Assembly (NCBI GenBank): GCA_014695345.1
Contig: JACJOC010000016.1
Coordinates: forward strand, 1 to 64,000
Length of the DNA: 64,000 bases
Reading direction: 5' to 3'
Source: Cyanobacteria bacterium FACHB-471
GTDB taxonomy: Bacteria; Cyanobacteriota; Cyanobacteriia; Elainellales; Elainellaceae
The translations under genes were made by a program, and so were the position numbers. This document shows positions 33,599-43,211 of the stretch, piece by piece (position 1 is the first letter of the stretch; each line of letters begins with the position of its first letter). Under the pieces are notes generated by a model. It was given only the letters and a program-made list of their open reading frames with translations. It had not been told where the DNA came from and ran no database searches.

Positions 33599-33973
33599 GT
33601 GAATAATCAGCTAGTTAACACAAACAATTTGATTCAGGGGATTGCTCTGGCAATTCTGGGAATTTTACTGGCAGTTCTGGTTGTGCTTTTGGGCATCTCC
33701 CAGTTCAGCTATTCTGACCCCTATGTGCATGATGTCTTGGAGTTGACAGGCGATACCGAGCAAGGGCAAGCCATCTTCCAGATGAACTGCGCCAGCTGTC
33801 ATGGCATGGGTGGCGATGGCCGGGTTGGTCCCAGTTTGCACCACATCTCAGACCGAAAATCCCGCGTTGGCTTAATCCATCAGGTCACCAGTGGGCAAAC
33901 TCCGCCGATGCCCCAGTTTCAGCCCAGCCCTCAAGAAATGGCAGACCTGTTGCAGTATTTGGAGAGCCTGTGA
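33599..33973 (+). CDS. Membrane-anchored c-type cytochrome, CytM-like
   Basis: About 125 residues. One N-terminal transmembrane anchor (residues about 12-38) precedes a cytochrome c domain with the haem motif CASCH, and MPQF (PPMPQF) supplies the axial Met. The size, anchor and short loop fit cyanobacterial cytochrome cM, an electron carrier linked to respiration and stress. The first codons are TTG (33596) and GTG (33599); GTG is preferred. It neighbours petG, an electron-transport gene, on the opposite strand. Confidence 0.85.
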   Translation: MNNQLVNTNNLIQGIALAILGILLAVLVVLLGISQFSYSDPYVHDVLELTGDTEQGQAIFQMNCASCHGMGGDGRVGPSLHHISDRKSRVGLIHQVTSGQTPPMPQFQPSPQEMADLLQYLESL

Positions 33974-34214
33974 TAAAGAAAGTGTTGGGCACAGGCAATT
34001 CTTCGGCATGAGCTAATAAAGATTTAGTTAACCAGGTTGAAATTTAACTCAGGTTCGATTCTGGCAGGTTACGCTAACGCTAATCCGGACTACGAAAGCA
34101 TTTTTCTGCGTGGGCTGGTCGGGCAACATATTGGCACATGCGCTTACAAGTAAGGGCGTAATTTACAGAGGGTTTAAGCAAACTCTCTGCTGGCATGATT
34201 GAGGTGAAATTTAA

Positions 34215-35276
34215 ATGAGACTGCTGTTACTCTCAACCCCGGTTGGGCCGTTAGGCTCAGGTTTGGGGGGAGGAGTGGAATTGACGCTACACAACATTGC
34301 CCAGGAATTGCATCAACGGGGACATAGCTTGCAGATAGTAGCGCCCCAAGGTTCTCAAGAAACTTTGCCGCTGGTCGAGATTGCTGGAAATCTACAAGTT
34401 ACGGCTCAAACTCTAGAACGCGATGCCCCCATTAGCCTGCCTGCCAATGCAGTGCTGGCAAACATTTGGGAATATGCCCGTCGGGTAGAAGCTGACTATG
34501 ATTTGCTGGTCAACTTTGCCTACGACTGGTTGCCCTTCTACCTCACGCCTTTCTTGCGCAGCCCGATCGCCCACTTAGTTAGCATGGGTTCCCTTTCCCT
34601 GGCGATGGATCAGGCAATTGAGCAAGTTGCCGTTCAGTTTCCGGGCACCATTGGCGTTCACAGTCAGGCACAGGCTGACACATTTGCCTTTGCCAAGCAG
34701 TGTCGCTGTTTAGGAAACGGCTTGGATCTATCCCGCTACCAGTTCCAATCTGTTCCCAATGAATTTTTGGCATGGGTCGGACGAATTGCCCCCGAAAAAG
34801 GAATCGAAGATGCGATCGCCGCCTCCCAGCAAACAGGAATTCCTCTCAAAGTATTAGGCGCAATGCCCGATCCTGCTTACTGGCAACAAGTTTGTCAGGC
34901 TTACCCAGATGCCCCAGTCAGCTACGAAGGTTTTTTGCCAACTCAACAGCTTCAGCAAGTATTAGGACAATGTCGCGGCTTACTAATGACCCCCCGTTGG
35001 GTTGAGGCATTTGGCAACGTAGCAATCGAAGCATTAGCCTGTGGTGTTCCAGTGATCGCCTACCGTCGTGGTGGCCCAGCCGAAATTGTTCAGCATGGCA
35101 AAACAGGCTGGTTAGTAGAACCCGACTCCGTTGAAGGCTTGGTTGACGCGATCGCCCATCTCGACCAGATTGATCGCTATGCCTGCCGTCAACAAGCTGA
35201 AGCGCAATACTCAATGTCTGCAATGGGCGATCGCGTTGAAGCCTGGTTTAACGATATTCTAAGAAGCGCAAATTAG
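34215..35276 (+). CDS. Glycosyltransferase family 4 protein
   Basis: A 353-residue GT-B glycosyltransferase. The N-terminal Rossmann fold begins MRLLLLSTPVGPLGSGLGGG with the usual acceptor-binding glycine loop. The C-terminal nucleotide-sugar domain has FLAWVGRIAPEKGIEDAI, the EAFGNVAIEALACGVPVIAY Glu-x7-Glu motif and GGPAEIV. It transfers a sugar from a nucleotide donor to an unknown acceptor, probably in envelope or exopolysaccharide synthesis. A short hairpin (35276-35323) overlaps its stop. Confidence 0.9.
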   Translation: MRLLLLSTPVGPLGSGLGGGVELTLHNIAQELHQRGHSLQIVAPQGSQETLPLVEIAGNLQVTAQTLERDAPISLPANAVLANIWEYARRVEADYDLLVNFAYDWLPFYLTPFLRSPIAHLVSMGSLSLAMDQAIEQVAVQFPGTIGVHSQAQADTFAFAKQCRCLGNGLDLSRYQFQSVPNEFLAWVGRIAPEKGIEDAIAASQQTGIPLKVLGAMPDPAYWQQVCQAYPDAPVSYEGFLPTQQLQQVLGQCRGLLMTPRWVEAFGNVAIEALACGVPVIAYRRGGPAEIVQHGKTGWLVEPDSVEGLVDAIAHLDQIDRYACRQQAEAQYSMSAMGDRVEAWFNDILRSAN

Positions 35277-35323
35277 TCGTTGGTCATTGATCATTAGCTG
35301 ATCATTGGCTACAAGCCAACGAC
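35276..35323. terminator. Weak hairpin downstream of the glycosyltransferase
   Basis: Arms GTCGTTGG / CCAACGAC (35276-35283 and 35316-35323) enclose degenerate GATCATT-type repeats. There is no T-tract, so its role as a terminator is uncertain. Confidence 0.35.
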
Positions 35324-35356
35324 CAGTGACTAATAACACAATGACTCCCATTCCCA

Positions 35357-36247
35357 ATGCATCTCTGTAAACCTCCCGCACCCCTCCAACCCGGCGATCG
35401 CCTCCGTGTCATTGCGCCTAGTGGCACACTACGAGAGCGAGAGGCATTTCAGCAGGGAGTGGAACTGTGGCGATCGCAAGGCTATCAGGTTGAACTCACT
35501 TCAGGTTATGACGGTCGCTGGGGCTATTTAGCGGGAACCGATTTGGAGCGGCGATCGCAGCTAGAGACGGCTCTCAAAGATCCTGACTGCCGGGGAATTC
35601 TCTGTGCAAGAGGGGGTTATGGTGGGGCAAGGCTATTAGAAAACTGGGTCTGTCCAGACTCCGAACCCAAGTGGCTAATTGGCTTCTCGGATATCACCAG
35701 CCTACTCTGGAGCCTGAGCTTACGTGGCGTTTCAGGCGTACATGGGCCACTCTTGACTACGCTAGCAGCAGAACCCAGCTGGTCAACCCAACGTTTGTTT
35801 GATTGGGTTACAGGCAAAGCGTTAGACCCCCTCCAGGGTAACGGGTGGGGTGGTGGACAAGCGATCGCTCCCCTCCTACCTGCAAACCTCACTGTCGCCA
35901 CTCATCTACTCAACACTCCCGCCCAGCCTGACCTGAAGGACATTATTCTGGCATTAGAAGACGTATCCGAAGCGCCCTACCGGATCGATAGAATGCTCAC
36001 CCAGTGGCGCATGAGTGGCGCACTCTCTCAAATTCGAGGAATTGCTCTGGGGCGATTTAGCCAGTGTCACCCTCCTACCCAAGTACCCAGCTTTACAGTT
36101 GAGGAAGTACTGCGCGATCGCCTCTCCGATCTCAACATCCCCATCGTCTCAGATTTACCCTTCGGGCACGACGGCGTGAATGCGGCCCTTCCAGTCGGTC
36201 TTCCAGTTCAGCTAGATGGCGATCGCGGCACCCTGAGCTTTGTTTAA
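35357..36247 (+). CDS. ldcA: LD-carboxypeptidase (peptidase S66)
   Basis: A 296-residue protein of normal S66 length. It has LRVIAPSG at the N-terminus, ILCARGGYGGARLL, and the nucleophile motif GFSDIT; the catalytic Glu and His come from ALEDVSEAPY and PFGHDG. It removes the terminal D-Ala from murein tetrapeptides in the cytoplasm during peptidoglycan recycling. The gene stands alone, followed by a G-rich tract and a 23-bp hairpin. Confidence 0.93.
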   Translation: MHLCKPPAPLQPGDRLRVIAPSGTLREREAFQQGVELWRSQGYQVELTSGYDGRWGYLAGTDLERRSQLETALKDPDCRGILCARGGYGGARLLENWVCPDSEPKWLIGFSDITSLLWSLSLRGVSGVHGPLLTTLAAEPSWSTQRLFDWVTGKALDPLQGNGWGGGQAIAPLLPANLTVATHLLNTPAQPDLKDIILALEDVSEAPYRIDRMLTQWRMSGALSQIRGIALGRFSQCHPPTQVPSFTVEEVLRDRLSDLNIPIVSDLPFGHDGVNAALPVGLPVQLDGDRGTLSFV

Positions 36248-36251
36248 AGGA

Positions 36252-36276
36252 GGGGATTAGGGGCTAGGGGCTAGGG
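36252..36276 (+). other. G-rich tract, possible quadruplex
   Basis: Four G runs (36252-36255, 36260-36263, 36267-36270, 36274-36276) separated by 3-4 bases, right after the ldcA stop. The unit GGGGCTA also resembles cyanobacterial heptanucleotide tandem repeats. Folding is inferred only. Confidence 0.4.
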
Positions 36277-36333
36277 TTAGAGCTTCAGGTTCATTCCTCA
36301 TCCTTCACCCCTAATACCAATTTCAAAAATTAG

Positions 36334-36386
36334 GGCTACAGATGAAAGGGCACCCCGCTCCGTGGGGTGCCCTTTCATCTGTAGCC
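36334..36386. terminator. Long hairpin terminator between convergent genes
   Basis: A perfect 23-bp stem, arms 36334-36356 and 36364-36386 around a 7-base loop, with core GAAAGGGCACCCC / GGGGTGCCCTTTC. It lies between convergent ldcA and the HEAT-repeat gene. The core matches the terminator at 30179-30216, so this hairpin is a repeated element. Confidence 0.8.
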
Positions 36387-36411
36387 TCTTTTTGGAGAAG
36401 CGTTATAACCT

Positions 36412-37089
36412 CTAATCTTCCTTTCCTTCTGCAATGCGCTTGAGTGAAATTGTTGCCGAAGCGGAAACATTCGGATGGGGGTCTTTTTCCAGGTAGTGCA
36501 GTGCAGAAATGCTCTTGGGAGTAGGCATATTTCCTAACGCTTCAGCAAGACGCTGGCGTACCAACCAGTCCTCAGACTGGGCAAAGCGCAGAATTTGATC
36601 AACAGAGCTAACGTCTTTGATTTCGCCCAAGGCAGCGATCGCCGCTTGATGCAACACGACCTCATCACTGTCGAGTGCCTCAACTAAGACATCGTGTGCC
36701 CGCTGGTCTTTCAGGTTGCCCAGCGAAACGGCTGCACTAAAACGCACTAGCCAGTCGGTATCCTCATAAAATGCTCGTACCAACGGCTCGAAGGCTCTGG
36801 GATCTTCTAAATAGCCTAGTGCACCTGCGGCATCTGCTCGAATGCCATAGTCGGGATCGGCTTCTAATAGCTTGATCAGAATGGGATAGCAGTCTTCAGT
36901 TGGCTTTAGACCCAAAGCAAATACCGCCATTGAGCGAATTTGCAGATTTTCGTCATTCAGCACTTTTTTAATCAGCGGTACGGCATCTGTCGCTGGAATA
37001 TCTCGCAAAGAAGCCAGCGCCAACATACGATCGCGCGAACTTTGGCTATCTAGCTGATTCGCAATCTGCTCCAAACTCAACTGACTCAT
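36412..37089 (-). CDS. HEAT-repeat protein
   Basis: About 225 residues of five to six HEAT repeats, with units such as DENLQIRSMAVFALG, DYGIRADAAGALGYL, DWLVRFSAAVSLGNL and DWLVRQRLAEALGNM. HEAT proteins of this size in cyanobacteria include phycobilisome lyase and NblB-like factors, but this one lacks a feature that would let me name it. It probably acts as a protein-binding scaffold. I use ATG 37089, preceded by GGGG; the longer frame to 37128 has no ribosome site. Confidence 0.8.
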   Translation of the reverse strand: MSQLSLEQIANQLDSQSSRDRMLALASLRDIPATDAVPLIKKVLNDENLQIRSMAVFALGLKPTEDCYPILIKLLEADPDYGIRADAAGALGYLEDPRAFEPLVRAFYEDTDWLVRFSAAVSLGNLKDQRAHDVLVEALDSDEVVLHQAAIAALGEIKDVSSVDQILRFAQSEDWLVRQRLAEALGNMPTPKSISALHYLEKDPHPNVSASATISLKRIAEGKED

Positions 37090-37323
37090 AACTGCCCCAG
37101 ATTTACATAAATTTACATTTGATTTCATCCATTATAAACATTTGTTCCATATACGGGAGCCTTTCAAAAATTTCGCGCTGTAGACGAACAGTTCTTTTGA
37201 GTTTGGCAATCTCAGCAGTTTTGTCAATTTCTCAAAACTTTGGTGAGGCAATCAGTTCAAAAAGAGTAGAGTTTACACTAATCTTAAGAATACCTAATTT
37301 GAGAATTTCAGCAGTGTAAGCCG

Positions 37324-40300
37324 ATGAAGATCCTTCACGGAACCTGGATTCCTCAGACAGAAAATGGATTCATTCAAACAGGTGCATTCTATCTTTGGGT
37401 AGAGACAACTGAGGGCAAAAAACAACGCTCAAAAAGTAAATCCATCCATCCACGCCAGCTTCCTAAGCCAGGGCTAGAGACGTTTCTAATGGATGAGTTG
37501 GGCATCAAAATTGCGCTTCAAAAGTCAGAAGAAGCCATCTCACCAAAATATTTTCTCCTACCTAGCGCGGCCGACCAACCTTTACCCTCTCTGGAACTTT
37601 CGCGCTATTTAGAAACAGAAACGCCAGAAAAATTTGACTTTCAGTATTGGCAAATTGACTGCTATAGGGCGATCGCTTCCGTCAAAGCCGATGTTCATCG
37701 CTACTCACTGGTTAGCAATGTCATCAACTTGCTCAACAATCTGCACTTCATCGCGCTGCACAATCTAGCAGAAGTTCAACTAGGAGCAGACCTGCTGTTC
37801 TGGTATCACTACACCCAATTTCTCAAACAAATTATTCTCACCGACCAGTACATTCCTGCACTCAAATACCGCTCATTGTCTGCGGCTGCAGCAAAGTCCA
37901 GTTCAACCAAACGGTCTACGCGAACTAAACAGGCTGCTCAAACCAAACAGACTGGAGCAACGAAATCTGTCAAAACCACTCGATCTACCAAATCCAAAAC
38001 AACTTCTGGATCGAATGGTGTCAAACAATCTACTAAATCGGATAAGTCGGAACAATCTACTAAATCAGAACAATCTGTCTCAGAATCTTTTGAAATCTAT
38101 CCAGCTTGGGAAATTGTTTCTGAACAGTACGAGACGGAGATTCAGCGATACGTCGAATATATGCCCTTAGTCTGTGTTGCAGGCTTTGAAGTGGTTCCTG
38201 ATCAACCCAGTTTTTACGTCAAAGAAACGCTGTTGCGGCACTTCTCCGAGTGCTTACTCACAGATATCGTGACGCATACTCCTTCAACCAGCGCTTTTGA
38301 CCAAAAAATAGCTGATTCGCTGGTGTATAGCTGTCTATATCTAGACAAAAGTGGAATGCCCTGGACTTCAGCCATTGCTTTGGAGCAATATCAGCAGTGG
38401 CAGGTTTGGAGCGATCGCCTCCGCCGCACTCGGACAGAAACGCCCTTTCACCTTTATTTCCAGCTGCATTCACCCGCAAAGCCCGAAGATAAATGGCAGC
38501 TTCAGTTTCAGGTTGCACCAAAACAAGATCCTTCCCTGAAAATTCCTCTGCTGGACTATTGGCGGTTGCGCTCAAGCCAGCAAAAAGAACTGCAAAAGCA
38601 GTTTGGCAAAGACTTTGAGCAAAACCTGCTGCTCAACCTGGGCTATGCGGCACGAGTTTATCCGAAACTATGGCAGGGATTGGAAACCAACGAACCCGAT
38701 AGTGCATTTTTGTCACTAGATGAAGTAGTTGATTTTTTGCGCGAATCCGCCTGGGTACTGGAAGCGGCAGGTTATAAAGTAATCGTCCCAGCATGGTGGA
38801 CTTCTAAAGGACAGCAGCGGGCAAAGGTGCGGCTAAGAGCAGCGGGTAAAAAGCCTGCGGGTGATAAAAAATCTCAGAGTTACTTTTCATTTGAAACGCT
38901 GGTGGACTACGAATATGAACTGGCAATCGGCGACCAACCCATTAGCGAAGAAGAATGGCAACAGCTCGTTGAGGCAAAATCTCCACTCGTACAGTTTCGG
39001 GGACAGTGGGTAGAGCTAAACCAGCAAAAAATGCAGCAAATGCTGGAGTTTTGGAAAACTCAACAGCAGCAAAACCCGGAAATGAGTTTGCTCGACTTAA
39101 TGAAACTGACGGCTGACTCGGAGGATGACGTAGAGCTTGACCTGGATCGAGATCAGCTTTTGTCAGAAATGTTAGAAAAGCTGAATGATAAGAGCCGCCT
39201 GGAAGCAATGCCCGATCCGGCAGGTCTAAGAGGCAGTTTGCGGGAATACCAAAAACGTGGGGTTTCCTGGCTATATTATCTGGAAAATTTGGGGCTAAAT
39301 GGCTGCCTAGCAGATGATATGGGTCTGGGCAAAACGGTGCAGGTCATTGCTCGATTAGTTCAGGAACGTGAGTTTGCTGAGCAGGAAGGTGTCGCAGTTC
39401 CCCCAACGCTGCTGGTTGCGCCCACTTCAGTTCTGGGCAATTGGCACAAGGAAATTGAAAAGTTTGCGCCTCGCCTGCGGGCAATAGTGCACCACGGCAA
39501 CCAGCGACTCCAGGCAGAAGATGAGTTTAAAGCAATTTGTCTAGAACATGATGTGGTTATTACCTCCTTTACCCTGGTGCGAAAAGATGCCAAATTGTTG
39601 AACGGTGTAGACTGGCACCGACTGGTGTTGGACGAAGCGCAAAATATTAAAAATCCTCAGGCTGCACAGACCAAAGCAATCCTAAAACTCTCAGCTCATC
39701 ACCGTCTAGCACTAACAGGAACACCTGTTGAAAACCGTTTGCTCGATCTTTGGTCAATCTTTAACTTCTTGAATCCGGGCTATCTGGGCAAAGAAGCTCA
39801 GTTCCGCAAAGGGTTTGAAATTCCAATTCAAAAGAACAATGACGTGACTCGATCTTCTACCCTAAAGAAATTGGTGGAACCGTTCATCTTGCGGCGTGTG
39901 AAGACGGATCAGTCGATCATCAAAGACTTGCCCGACAAGGTAGAGCAAAAGCTGTTTTGTAACCTGACTAAAGAACAAGCTTCTCTCTATGAGGCAACGG
40001 TCAAAGATGTGGAGAAACAGCTTCAGGAGTCCGAAGGAATTCAGCGAAAGGGGCTAATTCTTTCAACTTTGATGAAACTAAAGCAGATTTGTAATCATCC
40101 CATGCAGTTTCTTCAGGATGGCAGTGAGTTTACGCCAGAGCGATCGCACAAACTCACTCGCCTGAGCGAAATGATAACCGAAGTCATGGAGGAAGGAGAG
40201 AGCCTACTGGTATTTACCCAATTCACCGAAATCGGCGAATCTCTAGAAAAATACTTGAAACAAACACTGCACTACAACACCTATTACATTCACGGTGGCA

Positions 40301-40686
40301 CCAGTCGCAATAAGCGAGAAAAAATGATCGCTGAATTCCAAGATCCTGAAACAGAGCCGTCTGTGTTTATCCTTTCCCTCAAAGCGGGAGGAGTTGGCAT
40401 CACACTCACCAAAGCCAATCATGTCTTCCACTTTGATCGCTGGTGGAATCCGGCAGTCGAAGACCAGGCAACCGATCGCGCCTTTCGGATTGGGCAAAAA
40501 AAGAATGTATTTGTTCACAAGTTTGTGGCGATCGGTACCCTAGAAGAGCGCATTGACCAGATGATTGAAGACAAGAAGAAACTGGCAGGGGCGATCGTCG
40601 GTGCTGATGAATCGTGGCTGACGGAGCTAGACAATGATGCGTTTAGAGATCTGATTTCACTCAATCAAAGTGCCATTTTGGAATAG
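37324..40686 (+). CDS. SNF2-family DEAD/DEAH helicase
   Basis: A 1120-residue protein. Residues 1-570 form the N-terminal region of bacterial SNF2 proteins, interrupted by a low-complexity Lys/Thr/Ser insert (about 195-250). The motor follows: DDMGLGKTVQVIARL (motif I), LVAPTSVLGNW, LVLDEAQNIKN (motif II), LALTGTPVEN (III), LSLKAGGVGITLT (V) and DRWWNPAVEDQATDRAFRIG (VI). It is an ATP-dependent DNA translocase. The SWIM-domain protein follows after 18 bases, a conserved pairing that suggests a joint DNA repair or nucleoid role. Confidence 0.93.
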   Translation: MKILHGTWIPQTENGFIQTGAFYLWVETTEGKKQRSKSKSIHPRQLPKPGLETFLMDELGIKIALQKSEEAISPKYFLLPSAADQPLPSLELSRYLETETPEKFDFQYWQIDCYRAIASVKADVHRYSLVSNVINLLNNLHFIALHNLAEVQLGADLLFWYHYTQFLKQIILTDQYIPALKYRSLSAAAAKSSSTKRSTRTKQAAQTKQTGATKSVKTTRSTKSKTTSGSNGVKQSTKSDKSEQSTKSEQSVSESFEIYPAWEIVSEQYETEIQRYVEYMPLVCVAGFEVVPDQPSFYVKETLLRHFSECLLTDIVTHTPSTSAFDQKIADSLVYSCLYLDKSGMPWTSAIALEQYQQWQVWSDRLRRTRTETPFHLYFQLHSPAKPEDKWQLQFQVAPKQDPSLKIPLLDYWRLRSSQQKELQKQFGKDFEQNLLLNLGYAARVYPKLWQGLETNEPDSAFLSLDEVVDFLRESAWVLEAAGYKVIVPAWWTSKGQQRAKVRLRAAGKKPAGDKKSQSYFSFETLVDYEYELAIGDQPISEEEWQQLVEAKSPLVQFRGQWVELNQQKMQQMLEFWKTQQQQNPEMSLLDLMKLTADSEDDVELDLDRDQLLSEMLEKLNDKSRLEAMPDPAGLRGSLREYQKRGVSWLYYLENLGLNGCLADDMGLGKTVQVIARLVQEREFAEQEGVAVPPTLLVAPTSVLGNWHKEIEKFAPRLRAIVHHGNQRLQAEDEFKAICLEHDVVITSFTLVRKDAKLLNGVDWHRLVLDEAQNIKNPQAAQTKAILKLSAHHRLALTGTPVENRLLDLWSIFNFLNPGYLGKEAQFRKGFEIPIQKNNDVTRSSTLKKLVEPFILRRVKTDQSIIKDLPDKVEQKLFCNLTKEQASLYEATVKDVEKQLQESEGIQRKGLILSTLMKLKQICNHPMQFLQDGSEFTPERSHKLTRLSEMITEVMEEGESLLVFTQFTEIGESLEKYLKQTLHYNTYYIHGGTSRNKREKMIAEFQDPETEPSVFILSLKAGGVGITLTKANHVFHFDRWWNPAVEDQATDRAFRIGQKKNVFVHKFVAIGTLEERIDQMIEDKKKLAGAIVGADESWLTELDNDAFRDLISLNQSAILE

Positions 40687-40704
40687 CCATTCAGGAGAAA
40701 AATT

Positions 40705-41544
40705 ATGGCTCAATTTAGTCGTACCTGGTGGGGGAAAAAGTTTATTGAAGCGTTGGAAGCATTCACCGATTCGGGTCGGTTAAGTCGCGGTCGTTCCTAT
40801 GCTAGTGGCGGCAAGGTAAAAAGCTTTGAGATTAAAGATGGAGTGGTGACGGCGAAAGTGAAAGGCTCGGTAAATCCTTACTTTGGTGTTTATGAGGAAC
40901 CACTCTACACCACAGAGATTAGAATTACACCGATCGCCCAAGCAAAGTGGGGAAAGGCAATCGCCCACATTGCCTCCAAAGCCAGCTTTGTCTCTAAGCT
41001 GCTGCTCAATGAGATGCCGGACAATATTGAAGAGGCTTTTGCTACACCGGGGTTACACCTTTTGCCGCACAGCAAGTCAGACTTTAAGACAAGCTGTTCC
41101 TGTCCAGATTACAGTAACCCCTGTAAACACATTGCCGGAGTCTACTACCTGGTTGCCGCAGAACTCGATCGTGATCCGTTTTTGCTGTTTGAATTACGCG
41201 GTCTGAATCGAGAAACTCTCAAAACAGAATTAGCGAAGTCTCCGCTGGGCATAGCTCTGTCTGCGGAATTGACTGCTGAAAAAGCTGCACCGCGTCCCTC
41301 TTCCAGGTATTACACCCAGCCAGAAACAGTAGCGTTAGAAGGTGAGATCGATCTGAGAGAGTTTTGGATGGGCGAAAAGCGATTACCGCAAAACTTTGAA
41401 GCAACCCCTCAAACCAGCGTTCCGGCTGTATTGATCAAAAAACAGGGAGATTTTCCTCCGTTTTGGCAGAAAGATAGTTCTTTCATTGACCTGATGGAAG
41501 AGTTTTATCAGCGCGTTAAGACTAAAAATAAAGATGTGTTGTGA
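40705..41544 (+). CDS. SWIM zinc-finger protein
   Basis: A 279-residue protein. The SWIM motif CxCxnCxH is seen as SCSCPDYSNPCKHIAGVYY at about residues 131-149. N-terminal FSRTWWGKKFIEALEAF and GRLSRGRSYASGGKV are typical of the family that accompanies SNF2 helicases in bacteria. SWIM domains bind DNA or protein. It is in an operon with the upstream helicase, 18 bases away with GGAG before ATG. The exact function is unknown. Confidence 0.9.
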   Translation: MAQFSRTWWGKKFIEALEAFTDSGRLSRGRSYASGGKVKSFEIKDGVVTAKVKGSVNPYFGVYEEPLYTTEIRITPIAQAKWGKAIAHIASKASFVSKLLLNEMPDNIEEAFATPGLHLLPHSKSDFKTSCSCPDYSNPCKHIAGVYYLVAAELDRDPFLLFELRGLNRETLKTELAKSPLGIALSAELTAEKAAPRPSSRYYTQPETVALEGEIDLREFWMGEKRLPQNFEATPQTSVPAVLIKKQGDFPPFWQKDSSFIDLMEEFYQRVKTKNKDVL

Positions 41545-41555
41545 ACCTAAACCCA

Positions 41556-41840
41556 ATGTCCTCTCCTCGCGTAGAAATCACCTACTGCACTCAATGTCGC
41601 TGGCTCCTACGAGCAGCCTGGATGGCACAGGAACTTCTCACCACCTTTACGACAGAGCTAGGAGAAGTGGCTCTAGTTCCAGGTACGGGCGGCATTTTTG
41701 AAGTGCGACTGGAGCAAGAGCTAATCTTCTCACGCAAAGAGCAGGGACGTTTCCCTGAATCTAAGGAGTTGAAGCAGCTAGTGCGCGATCGCATTGCCCC
41801 CGAAAGAGACTTGGGACATAGCGATCGCCCCAAAAACTAG
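41556..41840 (+). CDS. SelT/SelW/SelH (Rdx) family redox protein
   Basis: About 94 residues. The start is VEITYCTQCRWLLRAAWMAQ, giving the thioredoxin-like CxxC active site of the Rdx family (Cys in place of selenocysteine); GTGGIFEV and FPESKELKQLVRD follow. It is probably a thiol redox protein. An upstream GTG (41541) overlaps the SWIM gene stop; ATG 41556 fits the family better. It is third in the SNF2/SWIM unit and converges with thrC, only one base apart. Confidence 0.85.
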   Translation: MSSPRVEITYCTQCRWLLRAAWMAQELLTTFTTELGEVALVPGTGGIFEVRLEQELIFSRKEQGRFPESKELKQLVRDRIAPERDLGHSDRPKN

Positions 41841-41841
41841 G

Positions 41842-42960
41842 CTAAAAACCCATAACTTGAGCTACAGCTTCTAGAGTTGGCTCAATGCCAGGCTTAAACT
41901 GATTTTGACTGTGATTGATTGCCGTATCAGGATCTTTCAACCCATTGCCAGTTAGCACACAGACAACGGTTGCCCCAGTCGGAACCTGATCTTTGACCTT
42001 TAACAACCCAGCCACAGAAGCAGCACTCGCGGGTTCACAAAAAATTCCTTCCTGGGAAGCTAGCAGTCGATAAGCATCTAAGATTTCTTCATCTGTAACG
42101 GGGTTAAACTGCCCTTGGCTAGCCTCTTTAACGGCAACGGCCTTCTGCCAACTTGCCGGATTGCCAATGCGAATCGCGGTAGCCAGGGTTTCAGGATGTT
42201 CTACAGGTTCCCCAGTCACCAGAGGCGATGCACCTGCTGCCTGAAAGCCCATCATCTGGGGCAGGCGATCGCACTTTCCGTCCTGATGATACTGGCAGAA
42301 CCCCATCCAATACGCCGTAATGTTTCCGGCATTGCCCACGGGGATGCACAGCCAATCAGGAGCGTTACCCAGTGCATCAACAATCTCAAAGGCACCCGTT
42401 TTCTGCCCTTCCAGGCGGTAGGGATTGACTGAATTCACCAGAGTCACCGGGTGGCTCTCTGCCATTTCTCGAACGATCGCCAACGCTCGGTCAAAATTTC
42501 CTTTAATCGCCAGCACCTCTGCCCCGTAGAGTAAAGCTTGAGCGAGCTTGCCCAGGGCTACATAACCATCAGGAATCAGCACAAAGGCTCGCATTCCGCC
42601 CCGCCTTGCATAAGCTGCTGCCGCTGCTGAGGTATTACCCGTGCTGGCACAAATTACCGCTTTGGCTCCAGCCTCCTTTGCCTTGGAAATTGCCATCGTC
42701 ATTCCCCGGTCTTTGAAGCTACCCGTCGGGTTGAGACCGTCATACTTTAAAAAAACCTGTACCTGTCTACCAATTGCAGCGGCGATCGCCGGGGCTGGAA
42801 TCAGCGGCGTATTGCCTTCGAGAAGTGTCACAACCGGGGTTGCTTCAGTAACAGGCAGATAGGGGCGATAGGCTTCAATCAGCCCAGGCCAACTGTTGAG
42901 CTTCGTCGAAGAAGTTACAGATACAGAGTCGGAAGGCAGGCTTAGAGTCACAGGAGTCAA
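41842..42960 (-). CDS. thrC: Threonine synthase
   Basis: A 372-residue PLP enzyme of fold II. The PLP lysine is in [15 protein letters not shown], the phosphate loop is [14 protein letters not shown], and [13 protein letters not shown] and [13 protein letters not shown] are conserved. It converts O-phospho-homoserine to threonine. Length and motifs fit the short bacterial type. It is monocistronic; the 230-bp upstream stretch has no element I recognise. Confidence 0.95.
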   Translation of the reverse strand: MTPVTLSLPSDSVSVTSSTKLNSWPGLIEAYRPYLPVTEATPVVTLLEGNTPLIPAPAIAAAIGRQVQVFLKYDGLNPTGSFKDRGMTMAISKAKEAGAKAVICASTGNTSAAAAAYARRGGMRAFVLIPDGYVALGKLAQALLYGAEVLAIKGNFDRALAIVREMAESHPVTLVNSVNPYRLEGQKTGAFEIVDALGNAPDWLCIPVGNAGNITAYWMGFCQYHQDGKCDRLPQMMGFQAAGASPLVTGEPVEHPETLATAIRIGNPASWQKAVAVKEASQGQFNPVTDEEILDAYRLLASQEGIFCEPASAASVAGLLKVKDQVPTGATVVCVLTGNGLKDPDTAINHSQNQFKPGIEPTLEAVAQVMGF

Positions 42961-43211
42961 GTTAGCTTTGAGAATTAAAAATTACGGTATGGATCTTAAG
43001 TCTACCTTGGTAGGCAAGCTCTCTGATATATAATCTCTGACTTACATCGCAAAACCTCAAAGTGTAATATAAATCACTCAGAAAAAGCAGTAATATCCCT
43101 TAGTTTCAGGAAGAATTCCTACAATTAGCTGATGTGTATCAGCCAATCATCCAGATTTCATTCTTCATCCCATGAAATAGCCTGTATGTATTGATACGCG
43201 CGGCGAAACAC

